Positions 62,673 through 64,000 of a DNA stretch of 64,000 nt are shown here, piece by piece. Location of the stretch: assembly GCF_036195325.1 (NCBI RefSeq), contig NZ_CP108101.1, positions 3,658,001 through 3,722,000 of the forward strand, read 5' to 3'. The notes beneath the pieces were generated by a model that did no database searches, had not been told where the DNA came from, and was given only the letters and a program-made list of their open reading frames with translations. Origin of the DNA: Streptomyces sp. NBC_00234 (lineage in GTDB: Bacteria > Actinomycetota > Actinomycetes > Streptomycetales > Streptomycetaceae). The position numbers and the translations under genes are program-made. How positions within the stretch are numbered: position 1 is the stretch's first letter; every line of letters begins with the position of its first letter.

Positions 62673-64000
62673 TCAGATCCGCTGCCACAGCGCGGGCACG
62701 TTCGGCGGCTGCCAGCCCGCCTGGGCCGTGTGGGCCTGGAGGCAGCGGTAGGTCGCGCCGCCGTACGTCACCGTGGCTCCGGCGGCGTACGCCGTGCCCG
62801 CGGCCCAGGTCCCGCCCGGCTCGGTCGGCGGGTCCGTCGGCTCGGTGGGCGGGTCGGTCGGGGTGCCGCTGGTCATCAGCGTCAGCCCGTAGACCTGGAG
62901 CGCGGCGTTCACCGGCTGGAAGTACGTCGTACCGCCTGACGAGCAGTTCCCGGAGCCGCCGGAGGTGACCCCCTGGGCCTGGCTGCCGGAGAGGAACGAG
63001 CCGCCGGAGTCACCGGGTTCGGCGCACACACTGGTGCGGGTCACCGGGGAGATGGTGCCCTCCGGGTAGGTGACGCTGGTGTTGCGCTGCTGGATGGTGC
63101 CGCAGTGCCAGCCGGTCGTCGATCCGGAGCGGCAGACCGAGGCGCCTTCGAGCATCTCGGTGGAGCCGGTGACGGTCACATCTCCCCTGCCGTAGCCGTT
63201 CACCAGGCCCCGCGGGGTCCAGGAGGAGTTGGTGGCGACCCAGGCGTAGTCCCGGCCGGGGAAGGTGGATGCCTGGAAGGAGCCCTGGGCCTGCTGGTTG
63301 ACGCCGTTGGTGGTCGTGCCGGCCCTGCCGCAGTGCCCCGCGGTGACGAAGCCGTTCTGCGTACCGCGCTTGACGGGGAAGCCGATCGAGCAGCGGCCCG
63401 AGCCGTTCATGTAGTACGCGTCGCCGCCGCGCAGGTCCGCGAGGGCGCGGGGCCGCTCGGCGGACCGGTTGACCTTCACCAGGGAGCGGGAGACACCGGC
63501 GGCGTCGAGGAAGGCGCGCGCGGCCGAGGCGTCCGCGGCGTTGACGACGACCCGGTTGGTGCGCACGTCGACGTACCAGGAGGGCACGTTCCGCGGGGAC
63601 TCGGCCCGTGCCACGCCGTCCAGCGCGGCCTTCGCGGCTTCGAGGCGGTCCAGGCTGTGGCCGACGACCTCGGCCTCGGCGCCCGCGGCGGTGATGCGTG
63701 CGGCCTCCGTGCTGTCGGTGGTGGCGACGGTGAGCGTGGCGCCGTCTCCGCTCACCCTGGCTCCGGCGAAGCTGGCGCCGAGGGACTTCTCCAGCCCGGC
63801 GGCGACGGCCGCGGCGCGGTACTCGTCGCCTATCCGGCTCTTCGCCTCCTTCTCGCTCAGGCCGAGATCGCGTCGCATGGCGTCGATCAGACCGGGTGAC
63901 ACCTGCTCGGCCGCGACCGCGGAGGGGGTGGCGGTGCCCGTCGGGTCGGCCGAAGCGGTTCCGGTCAGACCTGCGAGGGCGAGCGCTCCCACCGCCGCGG
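62673..64000 (-). CDS. Streptogrisin-type S1 serine protease with chitin-binding module (partial)
   Basis: The start of this gene lies beyond the window; 442 codons are visible, beginning inside the signal peptide (ALALAGLTGTASA). A propeptide of the alpha-lytic type follows (VPSWYVDVRTNRVVVNAADA SAARAFLD). The mature S1 domain has the triad His in FVTAGHCG, Asp in GRDYAWV, Ser in EPGDSGGSFLSG, and cysteine pairs. A PTDPPTEP linker and a C-terminal CBM5/12 (GTWAAGTAYAAGATVTYGGA) follow. It resembles streptogrisin C (SprC). It degrades extracellular protein, probably on chitin-rich matter. Confidence 0.92.
   Translation of the reverse strand, partial: AAVGALALAGLTGTASADPTGTATPSAVAAEQVSPGLIDAMRRDLGLSEKEAKSRIGDEYRAAAVAAGLEKSLGASFAGARVSGDGATLTVATTDSTEAARITAAGAEAEVVGHSLDRLEAAKAALDGVARAESPRNVPSWYVDVRTNRVVVNAADASAARAFLDAAGVSRSLVKVNRSAERPRALADLRGGDAYYMNGSGRCSIGFPVKRGTQNGFVTAGHCGRAGTTTNGVNQQAQGSFQASTFPGRDYAWVATNSSWTPRGLVNGYGRGDVTVTGSTEMLEGASVCRSGSTTGWHCGTIQQRNTSVTYPEGTISPVTRTSVCAEPGDSGGSFLSGSQAQGVTSGGSGNCSSGGTTYFQPVNAALQVYGLTLMTSGTPTDPPTEPTDPPTEPGGTWAAGTAYAAGATVTYGGATYRCLQAHTAQAGWQPPNVPALWQRI

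Overview
The window is a high-GC actinomycete chromosome segment, almost certainly Streptomyces. Codon third positions are strongly G/C, GTG starts and 4-base start/stop overlaps are common, and marker genes include lsr2, tipA, a DUF397 protein, a streptogrisin-type protease and an osmoprotectant transporter. The gene order from clpC to the DUF397 gene matches what I recall of the S. coelicolor SCO3373-SCO3424 region. That synteny is from memory and was not searched. I saw no rRNA, tRNA, insertion sequence, prophage or CRISPR array.

Layout. Positions 1-2300 hold a divergent MFS exporter/TetR pair with a 19/20 inverted repeat between them, then a secreted M23 peptidase. Positions 2313-5926 hold the most unusual locus: a Trypco2-type small protein translationally coupled to a 1079-residue trypsin-NACHT-LRR protein. 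It looks like a biological-conflict (defence) module and its gene carries a TTA codon. Positions 6011-12004 hold clpC (with a ClgR-type box upstream), lsr2, an acetyltransferase, a BlaI regulator and small conserved genes. Positions 12113-17691 are one overlapping leftward operon for cofactor synthesis: DUF2520 protein, panC, nadB, nadC, coaX (pantothenate/CoA and NAD). Positions 17859-25729 hold a threonine aldolase-like enzyme, an ArsR-type regulator, a two-component system, a MidA/NDUFAF7-like methyltransferase directly before an orphan nuoD, and a coiled-coil membrane protein.

Positions 25836-29574 encode an osmoprotectant ABC importer with its ATPase gene divergent. Positions 29657-33343 are the folate/pterin genes (folP, an NTF2-fold gene, folB, folK, DUF3180, and convergent folE). 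Reading leftward from 40333 are dacB, a zinc protease, tilS, hpt and ftsH. Positions 40420-44833 hold ppa, a ThrE exporter, DedA, a YbjQ protein and a TipA-family regulator that lacks one of the two cysteines of the drug-binding domain. Positions 44970-47817 pair a divergent ClC-type transporter with glutamate decarboxylase, suggesting acid resistance.

Positions 47894-50974 are a PadR-controlled ABC exporter with three copies of a TAGTCAA-N2-TTGACTA operator, plus a DinB-like gene. Positions 51069-54655 hold an aldehyde dehydrogenase homologue whose catalytic Cys is Ser, and an XRE / ATPase / DUF397 trio sharing a 19-bp element. The remainder holds a lipoprotein, a FUSC membrane protein, a DUF2786 protein, a quinone reductase-like enzyme, a family A DNA polymerase, and two secreted enzymes (intradiol dioxygenase and streptogrisin-type protease) ending in near-identical chitin-binding modules. 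Genes cut by the window are the MFS exporter (left) and the protease (right).
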